The notes below the pieces were generated by a model. The model saw nothing but the letters and a program-made list of their open reading frames with translations, was not told the origin of the DNA and searched no databases. Made by a program: the position numbers and the translations under genes. Below are positions 1-12,458 of a stretch of 64,000 bases of DNA, one piece after another. This DNA is from Paraphysoderma sedebokerense (taxonomy: Eukaryota > Blastocladiomycota > Physodermatomycetes > Physodermatales > Physodermataceae). The DNA is taken from NCBI GenBank assembly GCA_025602915.1, contig JAHLJZ010000015.1, positions 355,387 through 419,386 on the forward strand. Direction: 5' to 3'. The number at the start of each line of letters is the position of its first letter. The first letter of the stretch is position 1.

Positions 1-694
1 TAAAAACTAATCACGGATAGATGTAATTGAAGTGGAGAACCGGATTATGCCATTACGAAATATTTTTGTAATTTCATGTTGTAGCCACATCCGTTAATTG
101 CTTATCTTTGAACATAAATTTATATTGTGGTCAATTTCTAATAGAGATGCAAGTTGTGATTGTTGTTTTATTGATTCAATGAAAAAGTTTCCAACCTTTC
201 CAACTCCGGAATCATTCGAATTGTGGATCCCTTGCCTGTCCCTTCGAAGACCTTCCCCATTCAGGAACTGCATCAGTTGGTTTCCATTAGACGATTGTAT
301 ATACAGAGAACGGGAGCCACTTTAGTGCAACTCTTCTTACTTATAAATAATAAATTGCTATCCCTTCCGATTGGCCCGGATCTGCCGGGGGGACTCTACT
401 AGGCACGGCTGGACAGACTTTCTATTTTTGGGTTAGTTGTCGACGCTCGTGTATATACGCAGGTTCCAATGCATAAAACGACCACAACACTTCTCCTCTC
501 TTTCTTGCACTAAAACCAATAATACCGTCGAGAGTAATTCCGTCGACGACATCATCCACTGTCGCCTTTGTTCTCTTATATCAGCTTTCCGGGCTCAGTC
601 CTAAACAGCACAACCCGCATACACTCTTCTGCCGAGTTGATAATTCTCAGAACCGAATCTTAAACATCTCAAACACTGGCATAACTGGATATAA
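1..694. other. Window-edge region with no supported gene
   Basis: The only open frame of note is a 75-codon one at 98-325 starting at a non-ATG codon and resembling nothing I know. I see no convincing gene, RNA or repeat. The last 200 bp presumably hold the promoter of the gene starting at 695. Confidence 0.4.
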
Positions 695-2190
695 ATGTCT
701 CTCCTGCAATTAAACCCCACTACATACGCTTCCACAGTTCGCAACCGTACTGACCATTCCTCTCGGTCATCTTCTGCTACTAACATGCTGGCCCACCCAG
801 GTCACTCATTCCCTACTAACATAAACGAAAGTGAAGATACTACAGGCCTTACCTCCTCGTTAACGAATAATCGAACTAAAAATGTCATATGGAAGAAAAG
901 AAGGCATACTAATCTGAGTACGTAATCTATATATTATATTTATCACTGCAAATGTTGTCGCAAGGACTGCAACTCGTGTGGCCATTGATACACCGGTGAC
1001 TAGCGTCGGCTCGGATGAGCTCATTCAGAACAACCGAGATTAACTTTCCTCAAATTAATTTAATATGGAAAATAGGCAACGTCGATGGTGTTGATAAAGC
1101 CGTAAAAGAAATGGATAAAACATTTGGTAAGATTTGAATTTACTTTGTTATTCCCCTAGTTATATTGTATCCTGATATCTCCTTCTTTTGGATCGGTTTC
1201 CCCTCAATCAATTTAGACACAAACTTTTACAACTGGATCCGTGATTCTCATAACGCTTCTTATATCGGTATCCGATTACGGGCTCTGATATCAGAATACG
1301 ATACCAACACTATTCTTAATGGACTGAAATGGCTAGTCCAAGATTGGAGCATTTCTAGGAAGCATGAACTGCTAACCACTTTAGGTGAAGACATGGATCA
1401 AGCGCAACGAGATAAATTGTGGCACGATTTGGTCAATCTCGAACAAGACTCTACTTCTTCGCTACCCAGTCCTCCGAGTGATTCGTTGGCCTCAACCACA
1501 GGTTCTCGATTGAGAGAAACGACGATAAGTCAAACTGATGAAAGGCCTCATAGAAGGCTGAGGCGACACAGGAGCAACACATCGGGCGTATTTCTGTTGG
1601 AACCCGTTACGGTTCCTTTGAGTGCAAATTCTAATTCATATCTGCAAGTCTCATCTTTCTCTCCTTCCATTTCCGTCCCAACGGAGTCTGCTCCACCAAC
1701 GCATCATCAACACTTCCCACCGTCTCGTACCTCATCATTTGGATCACACCATACATCTGTGTGTTGCACGGATTGCTCAGAATGCGCAGAACTATACGAC
1801 ATGGACCTCGATTTCAACGATTACCTAAATCAGTTAGACGATGGTCTAGAAACTGATATTTCATCCACCACCTCTTCTAATTCCCTACCTGCCCATTGTA
1901 GACACAACCATCCACAACACATGTCGGAACAGCATCAACACCAAGACGACGGAATGTCGGTGGACGAAGAATTATTGGACCGTCATGTTGCGAATTTACG
2001 ACAGAACGGAAACAATGCGTGTTTTTGTCGTACATCAGATGAATCGGCTTCTTGTATTTGTGTTTTAGACTATTATGACATGAACATGGAGTTTGGCGAT
2101 ATGGATGAAGATGGAGAGACAGGTTCCCCATTCGGATCAAAGAAGGCCAGTCCGTCATTGCCACGACGTGAGATGAGTAGTGTGAACTAA
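695..2190 (+). CDS. Unrecognised acidic, Ser-rich protein with Cys clusters (451 aa, 3 exons)
   Basis: I do not recognise this family. The model joins exons 695-921, 1029-1126 and 1160-2190. Phases match at both introns (107 nt and a very short 33 nt). Residues about 77-210 look like a folded domain rich in Trp, Leu and Ile (WIGFPSINLD and NGLKWLVQDW are recognisable stretches). The rest is low-complexity Ser/Thr/His. The C-terminal half holds two similar modules: a Cys cluster (CCTDCSEC, later CFCRTSDESASCIC) followed by an acidic stretch beginning YDM and ending DG-ET. These could bind metal or a protein partner, but that is inference. Coding status is supported by the long open third exon and good splice sites. 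The start ATG at 695 is the first in frame, though an upstream exon cannot be excluded. Confidence 0.6.
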
Positions 2191-2400
2191 AAAGGATGCG
2201 TAGATTCCACATTATCACGCTATATGTGTAACTTTGCGATCGACAATAAAATTGATATTTGTCTTAGCGCAGCAAAAGATATTCTCTTTTCTGGCAGCAT
2301 TTGCCGCATGCTCATAAAACTAACCTCAACGTTATTTGAGTTTGCCAAATGTAAAAATATCGCTACTTTGTACAGATAAGTTACAAGTGACTTCTGCACT

Positions 2401-3921
2401 TCATGAACCATTTTTGTTCGAGTTCCTTTGATTAAAGAAGTCATCGAAAACACTTTTCCATCTGATAATTTCCACATCCTTTTCCCAACCAGTTAAATTA
2501 AGTTCTGATGCTTCCTTCTTGGATTTTCGCATTTTGCTCTTCTCATTTAACGTAGGCTTTGACTTCCCTTCGTCCATATTGCTTTTAGAATTGAGCAGCA
2601 ATTCTTGTCCCAACATTAAATGATACCTGGACCAGTCCATCCAAGACAATCCATTCACAAGGGCATCCGCCAAATCATCTTGCTTTTTCGACCCTTTGAA
2701 GGTAGCGTACGAGACGGGCGAAACGTAAATGGTTGGTTCTTTTAGAGTACATTGAAGATTTGATATGGAGTTAGGATCATTAGATAAAAAATGGGAGTGC
2801 GGAGAGTTCAAAAGTTGCTGAACCAGGGCCTTGCTCGCCATCTTCTTGCTCTTTTTCGGTTTCTTCAATGACCGTTTACTGATTTTTGTGGTATTTTCGT
2901 TCGATTTTTCGGTCGTCTTGTTGATTCCTTTTTCATTATTCCCGGATCCATTCTCTTTGACTAACCCTACCCAATCACTCACAGTTTTAGGCCCAATACT
3001 GTAAACGTGCATGTCGATTAGTTTCTTATGCTCGTTTGAGGTTAGATCGCGGTTCAATTTTCTAGCGAGATCCCAGAATCCGTAATGTAATAATGCTTCA
3101 ATAATGTTAACTAAGAATATAGTATAAATAGTTCGATTTTGAGGTGACGGTGAAAAGTTTCGGATCCGTTGTTTTTCGATAATGATGTCTATTATATGAT
3201 AATTTACTGCTGATGAGGAAGATTTCGAGGTCTTTAGAGAATCGATTGTCGAATGAATATTGGCTTCCAACTGTTGAATCACATTATAGACTTGATGCGT
3301 GAGGACGCTTAGTTGAATGGGGGCTTGCTTTTCGAGTGGGGTTGATACGGAAGCTGTATCTAACGAGGTAGTCGCCCCTAGCTCAGAATTGGATTGAGTG
3401 GAAGAATTGAATGAATGCAGCGATAGATTTTCCCAATGAGCTACATTGACTCTGTTGTGCAGATGTATAGTTTGCTTATATGGGACCGAAGATGATGAAG
3501 ATTTTCGTTTATCGTTGGCTATTGGCCTGGATATACCATAATTCCCAATCAAGTACGCGACACCGAGATTTCTGATTCCAACGTCAATAGATAATACATG
3601 ATGATGGATTACTGGATCTGGTCTATCAGAAAATTTTGACGCATTTCCAGTGGGAACATTCAATTCTGTCGATTTTTGGCATGCACTTTTTGCCCCTAGC
3701 CTTTCGAGCTTGGATTCACCCTCTTCCAGAATCCTGAATCGAGAAAGCGCATTGTATATCGCACTGGCGATCCGCACAGAGAGAATGGCTTTCGTACCAG
3801 TAGACGATGTAATTCCGAGGTTACGACAATAATGCTGGAGTTGAGATTGTTTGAGTGATGATAATCTATGAGAGTATCGAAAAAGATCAATTGTCGCGAC
3901 ATGCAACATTAGGATAATCAT
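2401..3921 (-). CDS. CCE1: Mitochondrial Holliday-junction resolvase Cce1/Ydc2
   Basis: Single-exon gene of 506 aa. The family cleaves four-way junctions in mitochondrial DNA, which is needed for mtDNA segregation. An N-terminal SAP-like helix pair lies at residues 20-60 (LSSLKQSQLQHYCRNLGI). The RNase H-like core follows, with the three expected acidic motifs: SIDVGIRNLGVAY (first Asp, about residue 112), IIIEKQRIR (Glu, about 248) and KKQDDLADALVNGLSW (paired Asp near 418). It is longer than yeast Cce1 (about 353 aa) because of basic Ser-rich inserts between motifs two and three and at the C-terminus. ATG at 3921 is the first in frame. It is divergent from ERG9 with 348 bp between starts. 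A mitochondrial location is inferred from the family. Confidence 0.88.
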   Translation of the reverse strand: MIILMLHVATIDLFRYSHRLSSLKQSQLQHYCRNLGITSSTGTKAILSVRIASAIYNALSRFRILEEGESKLERLGAKSACQKSTELNVPTGNASKFSDRPDPVIHHHVLSIDVGIRNLGVAYLIGNYGISRPIANDKRKSSSSSVPYKQTIHLHNRVNVAHWENLSLHSFNSSTQSNSELGATTSLDTASVSTPLEKQAPIQLSVLTHQVYNVIQQLEANIHSTIDSLKTSKSSSSAVNYHIIDIIIEKQRIRNFSPSPQNRTIYTIFLVNIIEALLHYGFWDLARKLNRDLTSNEHKKLIDMHVYSIGPKTVSDWVGLVKENGSGNNEKGINKTTEKSNENTTKISKRSLKKPKKSKKMASKALVQQLLNSPHSHFLSNDPNSISNLQCTLKEPTIYVSPVSYATFKGSKKQDDLADALVNGLSWMDWSRYHLMLGQELLLNSKSNMDEGKSKPTLNEKSKMRKSKKEASELNLTGWEKDVEIIRWKSVFDDFFNQRNSNKNGS

Positions 3922-4269
3922 TATCGAGCAACAAGAGAATCATAAATACGAATATGTACGCACCTTTTGGCAAAGATATCTTTTAGTACTGATTGCATAT
4001 ATATTGTCTATTTTGAGAAGGCATGGACTCGCACGATTCCTTGTCGGACTAACGAAGAAGGGAATTTAAGGGTGGGCGAGCAGAAAGTTCATCGTAAACA
4101 AAAACAAAAAACATACCTTTAGATTCCCTCTTCTTAAGCATAAAAAAGATATTACCTCCGCTTAAGTCACACTAAGGCAATAGTACTGCGACTACGTCAG
4201 TTATCGCTACCGACTCTTACCCTCGTATTTACTGCGTTTACACCAGTCTCCGATAACTCCTGTTCAAAA
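3922..4269. promoter_or_regulatory. Shared upstream region of CCE1 and ERG9
   Basis: 348 bp between two divergent start codons. A CRE/ATF-like CTACGTCAG lies around 4193-4201, about 70 bp upstream of the ERG9 ATG. No gene is visible. Confidence 0.35.
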
Positions 4270-6107
4270 ATGGCCTCTGCTGCTTTCCTCCAAAGTCTCT
4301 TTCATCCAACGGAACTTTATTCCCTTGTTAAGTTCAAAATTGCTGCCCCGAAGAAAGTGTCTACTGAAAAACGATCTACTTCCTTGGCACGATGTTATGA
4401 ATTTCTGAATTTGACCTCCCGTTCCTTTGCCGCAGTCATTCAAGAACTCCACCCAGAACTGAGGGATGCTATCTGCATGTTCTATTTGATACTCCGAGGA
4501 TTGGATACAGTCGAGGATGACATGACAATACCTCTTGCTCGTAAAATTCAAGTACTTCGAAATTTTCATAATTATGTTACTATGCCTGGTTGGAATTTCC
4601 GAGAAAATGACGAGTCCGAAAAAGATCGGATTTTGCTCCTTGAATTTTGGGTCGTTATCGAAGAGTTTCTAAAATTAAAGAAAGAGTACCAAACTGTTAT
4701 TTTGGATATTACTGATAAAATGGGCAATGGTATGGCTGATTTTGCGTTGAAGGCATACAATCAAGATAAAGACAAACAGGAGGAAGTTGAAGTTTTGGAT
4801 ATCGCTATTTCGCCTTCGACGTCTTCGCACCCTGCTTCTGAAGCCGAAGATGGGGAAGCCTCGACCGAACACAAAAAGGAAAAAGTACAAGAAAAAGTGG
4901 ATGTCGCGGCCGCGAAGGAAACGTTCCTCTCTGGAAACCGAGTAAAATCCATCTCGGAATACAATCTATACTGTCATTATGTTGCTGGTCTCATTGGCAT
5001 TGCCCTAACTCGACTGTTTGTTGCTTCTGGACTCGAAATGTCAAGTCTGGCTGATGATATGGAATTGGCGAACACAATGGGACTGTTTTTACAAAAGATT
5101 AACGTTACAAGGGATTATTATGAAGATTTGAACTCTGGTAGACTGTTTTGGCCAATGGAAATATGGGGAGAGTATGTTGATAACGTGGAAGATTTGCTAT
5201 ATGTAAATACCAAGACTGATCTGGAGAAGAAGAGAGTATGGTGCTACTTTCTCACAATATTGGCAAAACCGAAAAGTTACTGACAGTCTTCGGCTTTTCA
5301 ACTTTCTTTCTAGGCTTTATCTGCATTAAACCATATGTGTGCTAATGCACTCGAACTTGTTCCCGACTGCCTAACATATATGTCCATGCTGCAGGAACCA
5401 TCTGTCTTTAAGTTTTGTGCTATCCCGCAGGTCTGCCAACTTTTTTCCTTCGAACTCACGTCTCTCTCTTTGCTAAGCTCTACTGATTTACGGTAGGTTA
5501 TGGCTATTGCTACCTTGGCTCTAATCTTCAATAATCCGGAGATATTCCAACGGGCTGGCGTTAAAATCCGCAAAGGACTCGCCGTGAAGGTTGGCGTTTA
5601 GAAACTTTCCCTGCTTTACATCCTCCTGTACTTGATACTCAATTTGTCTTAATTATACATTTCTATAGTTAATTCTCCAATCCACAAGTATCGAAAACGT
5701 CAAATCGATTTTCTTACAGTTCACAAGGGAGATTCGAAAGAAAAATAATAAACTCGATAATGAACTGATGTACGAACGCGTTGTGGAATTATGTGATCAG
5801 GTATTTAACTCCTTCGCTTTCTTTTTCGTTCGTTCCTCGCCGTTTCCTTTGCGTATTTTATCATTTGTTTGCGATCTCGTGATTGACACCTGTATTGCAT
5901 TTTCAGATCGAGCATCTATGTCTTCTACCTCAAGCTTCTGACTCGTCGAAATCACTCCTCCGTACTTCGTATAAGAAGTTATCTCTTGCCAAGAACAACA
6001 TTTCGCATTGGGCATTCAGTTTGAACTGGACTTGGATGAACGTTGCTTCAGTGTCAAGCGTGGTTGGAGTGTTTGGATTTTATGCACTTAAAAAATATAG
6101 AGGATAG
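4270..6107 (+). CDS. ERG9: Squalene synthase (farnesyl-diphosphate farnesyltransferase)
   Basis: Condenses two farnesyl diphosphates to squalene, the first committed step of sterol synthesis, on the ER membrane. Five exons in phase: 4270-5235, 5314-5430, 5497-5589, 5669-5800, 5907-6107; 502 aa. Visible family motifs: Asp-rich LRGLDTVEDD (about residue 78), substrate-binding region ending NVTRDYYEDLNSGRLFWP, then PDCLTYMSML and FCAIPQ VMAIATLAL across an intron. The C-terminus has a hydrophobic anchor (VASVSSVVGVFGFYALKKY) as expected for a tail-anchored enzyme. It is longer than the usual 420-460 aa because about 60 residues of Glu/Lys/Ser-rich sequence lie between MADFALKA and VKSISEYNLYCHYVAG. 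No donor-like GT borders it, so I read it as an in-frame insertion rather than a missed intron. Confidence 0.95.
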
Positions 6108-6307
6108 AGGTTACGTCAAACATAATGAACGGTCTTCAACCAATGTATAGAAACCATTGCAAGTTTTGTCAATATTACCTTTGTATGCTAACTTGCAAGC
6201 TGTATCCAATCCTGACATAATCAATGAAATCGTTTGAGCCCGATTCTTTGTCTGCCCAGCAAGAACTTAACTTGCCATTTTTCTCCGTATACATTACTTT
6301 ATTTCCA

Positions 6308-9300
6308 TTAAACTTTGCCCGTGTACTTATGATATTTAAGATAATCGTTGTACAATCCTTTTAAAAACATTTTACCTGCATTGTCTAAGCTAACTAATAC
6401 CATATCTCTTTCAAATTCAGTACAGAGATCAAGTACGAAATATAACCCTTTTGCCAATTCCCTCTTGATCGCTACATCTGCAATAACCTGATTTTGCCCG
6501 AAGATACCGCCTTTACTGAAATTTGAACTAGAACCAGTTTGGATACTGATATATTCCGTTAATATATTCCAGACGTGCTTACCGAACGGTTTTATTAAAG
6601 CGGCAGTGGACGTCGATAACTTAGATTGTTTATTCTTCGTATTGTCGGGGAATGATAATGAGCTACCGTTGGCGGTGGGTTTGTATAGAAGGGTAGAGTA
6701 TAGTCGTGTTAAAATCTGCGCTTGCTGTAGCGGGAGTGGAGAAAACAGTGATAAAACGGGAAATGGGGGATATTGAGTCATGTAGTCTGACGAAGTTGAA
6801 TGGAATGGTGACGTTGATCGGAAACTATATAAGAGATGTATGAAATGAAAAAGGTTAAGGAATATAAAAGTTTCACAAAAACAAATTTATGACGATTGAA
6901 GTTGTTATTCACAATTTTAACGGAATAAATAGACGAAAAGGATATTTTTCAAAAACCAGCAGAAAGATGGTATCATGTTCACGATTTCATCTCGACGATG
7001 CTTCAATAAATTGGATAATAGTTGACATATAATTTCAAATAATTCACAGGCGTCTTCCTTAGCGAAACCCGATTTCAACATCTGCAAAGCAAACGAAGGG
7101 TCTGCCACGAAATTTAGGCCATTGAGAATTAGAGACACTTCAAAAGTTCGCAATTCAAGAGACTGCAATTTAAAGTGATTAGATGATGGTGTTCGAGCGA
7201 AAAGCGCGTTACGATGAAACTGACCTTATCGGTAACTAATCCATCGAGAATTTGCAGCACCTTGGTTACCACCCGTTTTGAGCATGTTTCACTTGCCAAA
7301 GTGCAGGACAATCGATCCAGAATACAAACAGAATTATTTCGCAAAGAATATTTTCTACCTACTCGACGTCGTTAAACCATTGATCAGTGACTAAAATCCA
7401 TGGGTTCATAATAAATTGATCTTACCTTCTACTGGAGTTTTTACAACAACGTCAATACAGCAGAGGGTGATATAAATTGATTTTTCTTCTTCTGATGATA
7501 ATCGATCAACTAATCGTTCGATGACAAGAGAGTAATCGTCCACTGAAAAATACGATATCAACTTTCCCAACGAAGAGGCGAGTTGAGGGCCAGCAAATGT
7601 ATCTAGTAAATGAGGTGTTAAATTTATATTATCGCAAACATTAAACTGAAATTTAGAACGAACCGTTGTCATAGGAACATTTGTCCATCCAAAGCAGAAT
7701 CAAATCCATCATATTGCCAATAGAGATGGCTGAGGAAGTCTCTTTAATATCGTTGAAATACTCACAAAGGGCGGCAACCAAGGGCGGATACACGGATTTG
7801 ATGTTAGAATTTTCATTGGACAATGAACATGCAGTGTAGATTGTTGAGAATGCTGGAGGCAATAAATCTGGCAATCGGATTTCGGATGCCCTTGATTTGG
7901 CGAAGCGAACTATCACATTTAAAATCGGTAATATGTGGCTGATGTTAACGATGGACTCATTTTTAGCTTGCTCGTCGTCACCCATGAGGATGTTCTGATA
8001 GTTAGATATTTGAGTCATAGTGTATTGCTGAAGTTTGTCAAAGTTTGAAAGGACCGCATTTTTAATGTCCCCTTGTAAATTCCCTTTCTTAGCTCGGGTT
8101 TCAAACCATTCCATGATAGCACTCAATGATGGCGCTAACAACGCAACCCCGACTTTATCAGGGGAAAAATTACAATCCTTTGGCGGTTCAACGTTTAAAC
8201 TTGACTGGACTAGTTGACAAAAATTCTCGAGCATTCGCGAAAACGAGGAGATGTGGGTATCTGTCGGCTGATGAAGGCGATTTAGAAGTGCGCTGCAAGA
8301 ATTTCAGAGTCAGCAAAACTTATACAGAAACTTGTGTCATGAATGAAACGATAATTACAGAACAAAATGTTTGATGATCTCTGCTGTATTTTCTAACGCC
8401 GAGACGACTGAGGCAGAAGGCGATTGCGAAGCAAGTAGCATTCGACACTGCGATAACGTAGTCTCTGTAAACCATTGAAATAATTCAAGGGAAAGCAACT
8501 AAACGAAAGGTTAATCCATAAAAACTCAATCTATCTCAGTCTGATGTAATATAGCTACTCACATGTGATCCAGCACTTCGTCTCTCCACAGCTCTGCAAA
8601 GGTCCCACAAATCGGTATTTTCTAATTCACTTAAGTAGGCCTTTTCGAAGTCAATCATAATACTAAATAAAGTTTCCTTCTCATTCTTCGTCATGGCTTC
8701 TATAGGAAACAGGGATAAAGCTTCTATAAAAGGTACAATGGTCGTTTTACTTGTCGACAAATCTCCGGACTTGTTTGATGTAAGGCGTGACTCAATTTCT
8801 TGGATCAAGGCATTGAAGAATGTACCTAAGACAGAAAACCGTTGAATAAAAGATTTCATAAATAGATCGAGAAAACGAGTTACCTCTGATAGGGCTGAGC
8901 TCATAGAAAGTGGCTGCATGTAACATTTTAATTGTCACAGAGCGCAGAGTTTCTTGCTTTTGTGGAGATTTCCAATTCTCAAGCTTCGAGTTTCGCCCCG
9001 ATAGTACCTGAATAACTCGTCCTGCCACCTTCTTCGAAATATCTTCGCTAATGAACATACTAATAGATTTGTGAACAGTTTGTAACTTTGTGCGATACGA
9101 TCAAATGAGTACACATACCACACAATGTCAAAATAACGCACTATAGTCATCCACCATGCAGTCATCATGTTATCGCTTGATATTTCCCAGGCCTTTCCGC
9201 TCCAAGGATAATCGTCATTTGCTGTCTTGTCCATGTTCGCGGCATGAAAGACATCGGACATTAGCACCCTCAACCTCTCATATTCATTAGCGTCCACAGG

Positions 9301-11815
9301 CCGCGTCCGTAGGAAAACTGCTACATATTGTACAACAGCGTGAATAGCGGTGGCCACTATACTCGGATGGACCATTTCAGGTGATTTGATAATGGAATGA
9401 AATGACTCTATTAATGTGCGAGCGAGCGTAGAATTATCGACAGTGATAATATCCGAATACGGAACTGAAGATTCCGTCCATTCAACATGCAGAGAAATGA
9501 GTGGTGTAACCAGATTGAACACTTGATCTGCAGACTTGGACGCCGGAAGTAGCGTTGGCAAATGAGAAATGAGTTCGCTCCAAGCGCGTTCTGACAGAAC
9601 CTTCAGTTTTGACAGTTGATTCTCGCTTAAACGCATATGACGAAGAAACCAAGAGAAAAACACTGTAACGGGAAATAAGGTTGTGCTGCCGTTTGATACG
9701 TCGACGTGAAGGGATGGTGTGAGTTTTCGTTTCTTGGTTACTTCCTTGGAAGACGGAGGCGGCATAAGAGATGAAGTCGCATCCACGAAAGAGGATAATA
9801 TTGAAAGCGTCTGTAAGGGGGGTAATGTGGCGACAACGGACCCAAATCTATGAGAACATGTAAGAGATCGTATGTAGAAAGAAAGCAAGAGTTGAACGGA
9901 GAAGATAATACACACTTTTGCAAAACACTGTCATCAAAAATGGCATGACAATCCCAATCCTGCTTATTGGAAAGAATATGCAAACATTTTAAGAGTGTTG
10001 AAATAAACGATTCGAATTGGCGGGATCGATCGTACATTTGAATAGCGCTAATGAGAAAGGTTTTGATAACATCGTAGCAGTCTGGATGAGCCTAATCGAA
10101 TAACATAATGAGCTTATGTATGGCATTAAAGATTTTAGAGAGTTAGCACGTACCTGGACGAACTTTGCAAATATTGGCTCGAGATGAGGATCGACGATGG
10201 AATTATTCAAACGAAGTAAGATGTCCCACCGCTGAATGACAACATTTTGTAACGGATGAGCGAACTCATTACTCAGCGGCAACTTCCAAATAGCCTCCAT
10301 CAAATCAACAGACTGTTTGCTAATATCTAATAAATACTGTCTCATCCATTTAGCCACTGAATCATTCAAGTCCTGATAGACATTCTTCTCCAAGACGAGA
10401 TCTAACAACATGTTATCGGTCTTCAGGACCTGAATTAGATAATCGGTTGAAGTGGATGAATCGATTAAAAGTGTTCTTTGAGCGTCGATATTCGTGTATA
10501 TTATACTTCTAAGTTCACAAAAAAATGCAAACGGTGCTGCGCGATTTATCAACATGGTGGACGAATCTCGACCGTTGGACAATGTCAATTTCGATTGTTG
10601 ATGAGAAACGTAAGATCGAAAAGAGGAAAGAAATGTCGCGTATAATTTCGGAATGAAGTTTAACACTACACGGAATTACATTAATCCAAACATTCGTTGA
10701 CATGCAAAAATTTTCAACTCACCTGCCGAGGCAATCCACTGGTCTTCCTCGTCGTCCATTTTTGAATCTGAATTTTCAACTGGTAAGTTTGACTTTAATG
10801 ATTCAAACAGCACTTTCTGATATCTTGAAAGATCTTTTCCTGATGTATGGCTTTTGGATTTTGAATTACTTGACTTATCATTTGATTCCAAGAATTTTGC
10901 AAAAGTCGGTCGGAAAAGCTGTATATACTCAGGAATATGATCAATATGAAATAGTCCGTATTGAACTACGAGTGATGTTTGTTGTTGAACGGCCGTTACG
11001 AATTTTGAAGGCGTCTTCATCGAATCAATATGCAGGTGAAATAGAGCAATGGGTTTCAAAAACTTTGTGACGACAGTGTTGAAAGTCTTTTTCAAATTCG
11101 CTTGACTTCGAATCATAGTCACCAAATTTTTCATGACTTCAATCGCGATTTGGCATTCCTTTTCCAATAATGTTGAATTAATCCTATCTTTCTGCACACT
11201 AACGTTCAAGCACGCCAAAACTTCCCCAACAATTGAACATAAACCATCGAGGGTCCACCTTGTTCCACTAGATTCTTTCAATATTATCAACAACGATGAA
11301 TAAATTCGATCCAAGAGCGAGGTCCATCCTTCCACGTTTTCATTAATCTGGGAGTTGCTAAGACTATTACGAAAATCACTTAAAGTTGAGATATACAGAG
11401 GCACCAGAGGGGTTTTGAGAGCGGTAATAACCAAGTACAATGAATTTGTGACAGAGTGAGCGTGATGAAGGAGGGTATGGTAAAAATCCCAGTAATGCGT
11501 TGATAACGTAGGCGTTCGTCCAAAGCTAGGGAGTTATGAGCGCATGAGTCAACGATCCACTGATGAATTAAGATTGAATTTGACCTACGTTTTATCATTC
11601 CATCCGGTACTCTTGACCATTGAATTTGTGCACCAATCGAGCAAAAACTCTAGTTTCTTGGGAATCAATACCGTATCACTCTTCCACGCTTTTAGCGCTA
11701 ATTCCAATTTCTCCTCATGAGACAGATTTGACGATTTCAACGATTTAACGACACTCGACGCGGATAATGTATGAGATGTCTCTAAAGCTTCATTCGTCGT
11801 TTCGACAGACATCAT
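6308..11815 (-). CDS. URB2: Urb2/Npa2 nucleolar pre-60S ribosome biogenesis factor
   Basis: Urb2 is a nucleolar helical-repeat scaffold for early 27S pre-rRNA processing. My model has 13 exons on the minus strand: 11815-11589, 11525-10723, 10665-10154, 10091-9916, 9847-9119, 9047-8884, 8825-8563, 8498-8359, 8292-7664, 7602-7426, 7358-7225, 7162-6922, 6786-6308. All phases agree, giving 1557 aa, close to animal Urb2 (about 1520) and longer than yeast (1174). Identification rests on the C-terminal Urb2/Npa2 domain: the LYFVLDLCTEFERDMV and LYNDYLKYHKYTG stretches fit the family ending. The N-terminus (PKKLEFLLDWC) also fits. The exon 12/13 join is the least certain. The octamer TCACGTGA sits 91 bp upstream of the ATG. 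Confidence 0.8.
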
Positions 11816-12458
11816 GGAGACCGCTGAAAATAGATATCGCTAAACTGCAAATCGCAAGCTGACTTATTATGTCTATTGCGACCGCAATTCGATTTGTTTG
11901 CAATATCACGTGACTGGAGCTTAGGAGTCTTAGCTCGCGACGTACATCGGAAGGCCGTCGCAATCCAAAATGTAGTTCTTCATTCGTCAATATGGCTCCA
12001 CTTCAACACGTCCATTGATTAAAAAGGTAGACTTTCAGGGTATGAGCGCAGAATTAACTGTTGAGTTTGTTCTAGAAGCATCCTGATCAAGAAATTTCGA
12101 GTCAGTTGTCGGGACTTCACTACGCGACACTTGAACAACTTATCGCTGAGAGAATAGTCAGAATACTGGGAAACTTTGAGATCCAACTTATTATTTTCTC
12201 CTTAGATATTTTAGCAAACCAAAATGTCAAGCGTATGGTACAAGGGGGATATAAAAAAATACAACATCATAATTGAAAGAACAATCAAAAGTTACTTCGA
12301 CCAGTTGTTTCCTTATAATTACAAATTATCGACTGCACAGTTCATCACGACATGAAATATTATATCCTTCGCATCAACACTACAACTACACGCTCCTAAA
12401 ACTAGTAACTGTCGTGGGTGAATTTAGTCAATTTCAGGCTAGAGTCAAAATTGTTCAT
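11816..12458. other. Intergenic region upstream of URB2, downstream of the RasGEF gene
   Basis: 643 bp. Contains TCACGTGA at 11906-11913. The only open frame over 80 codons (12273-12530) has no family resemblance and overlaps the last RasGEF exon. No gene seen. Confidence 0.4.
11906..11913. promoter_or_regulatory. Palindromic TCACGTGA element, URB2 promoter
   Basis: Perfect 8-bp palindrome with a CACGTG (bHLH-type) core, 91 bp upstream of the URB2 ATG. It is one of a set of similarly placed elements in this window. Confidence 0.5.

Noticed and set aside
98-325. 75-codon open frame near the left edge
   Set aside because: Non-ATG start, no motif, composition like flanking non-coding DNA.
4759-4943. 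Missed intron in ERG9
   Set aside because: No donor consensus at the left edge, no clear branch site, and the segment is in frame without stops.
4675-4964. Minus-strand open frames across ERG9
   Set aside because: They lie antisense to the low-complexity insertion and carry no family motif.
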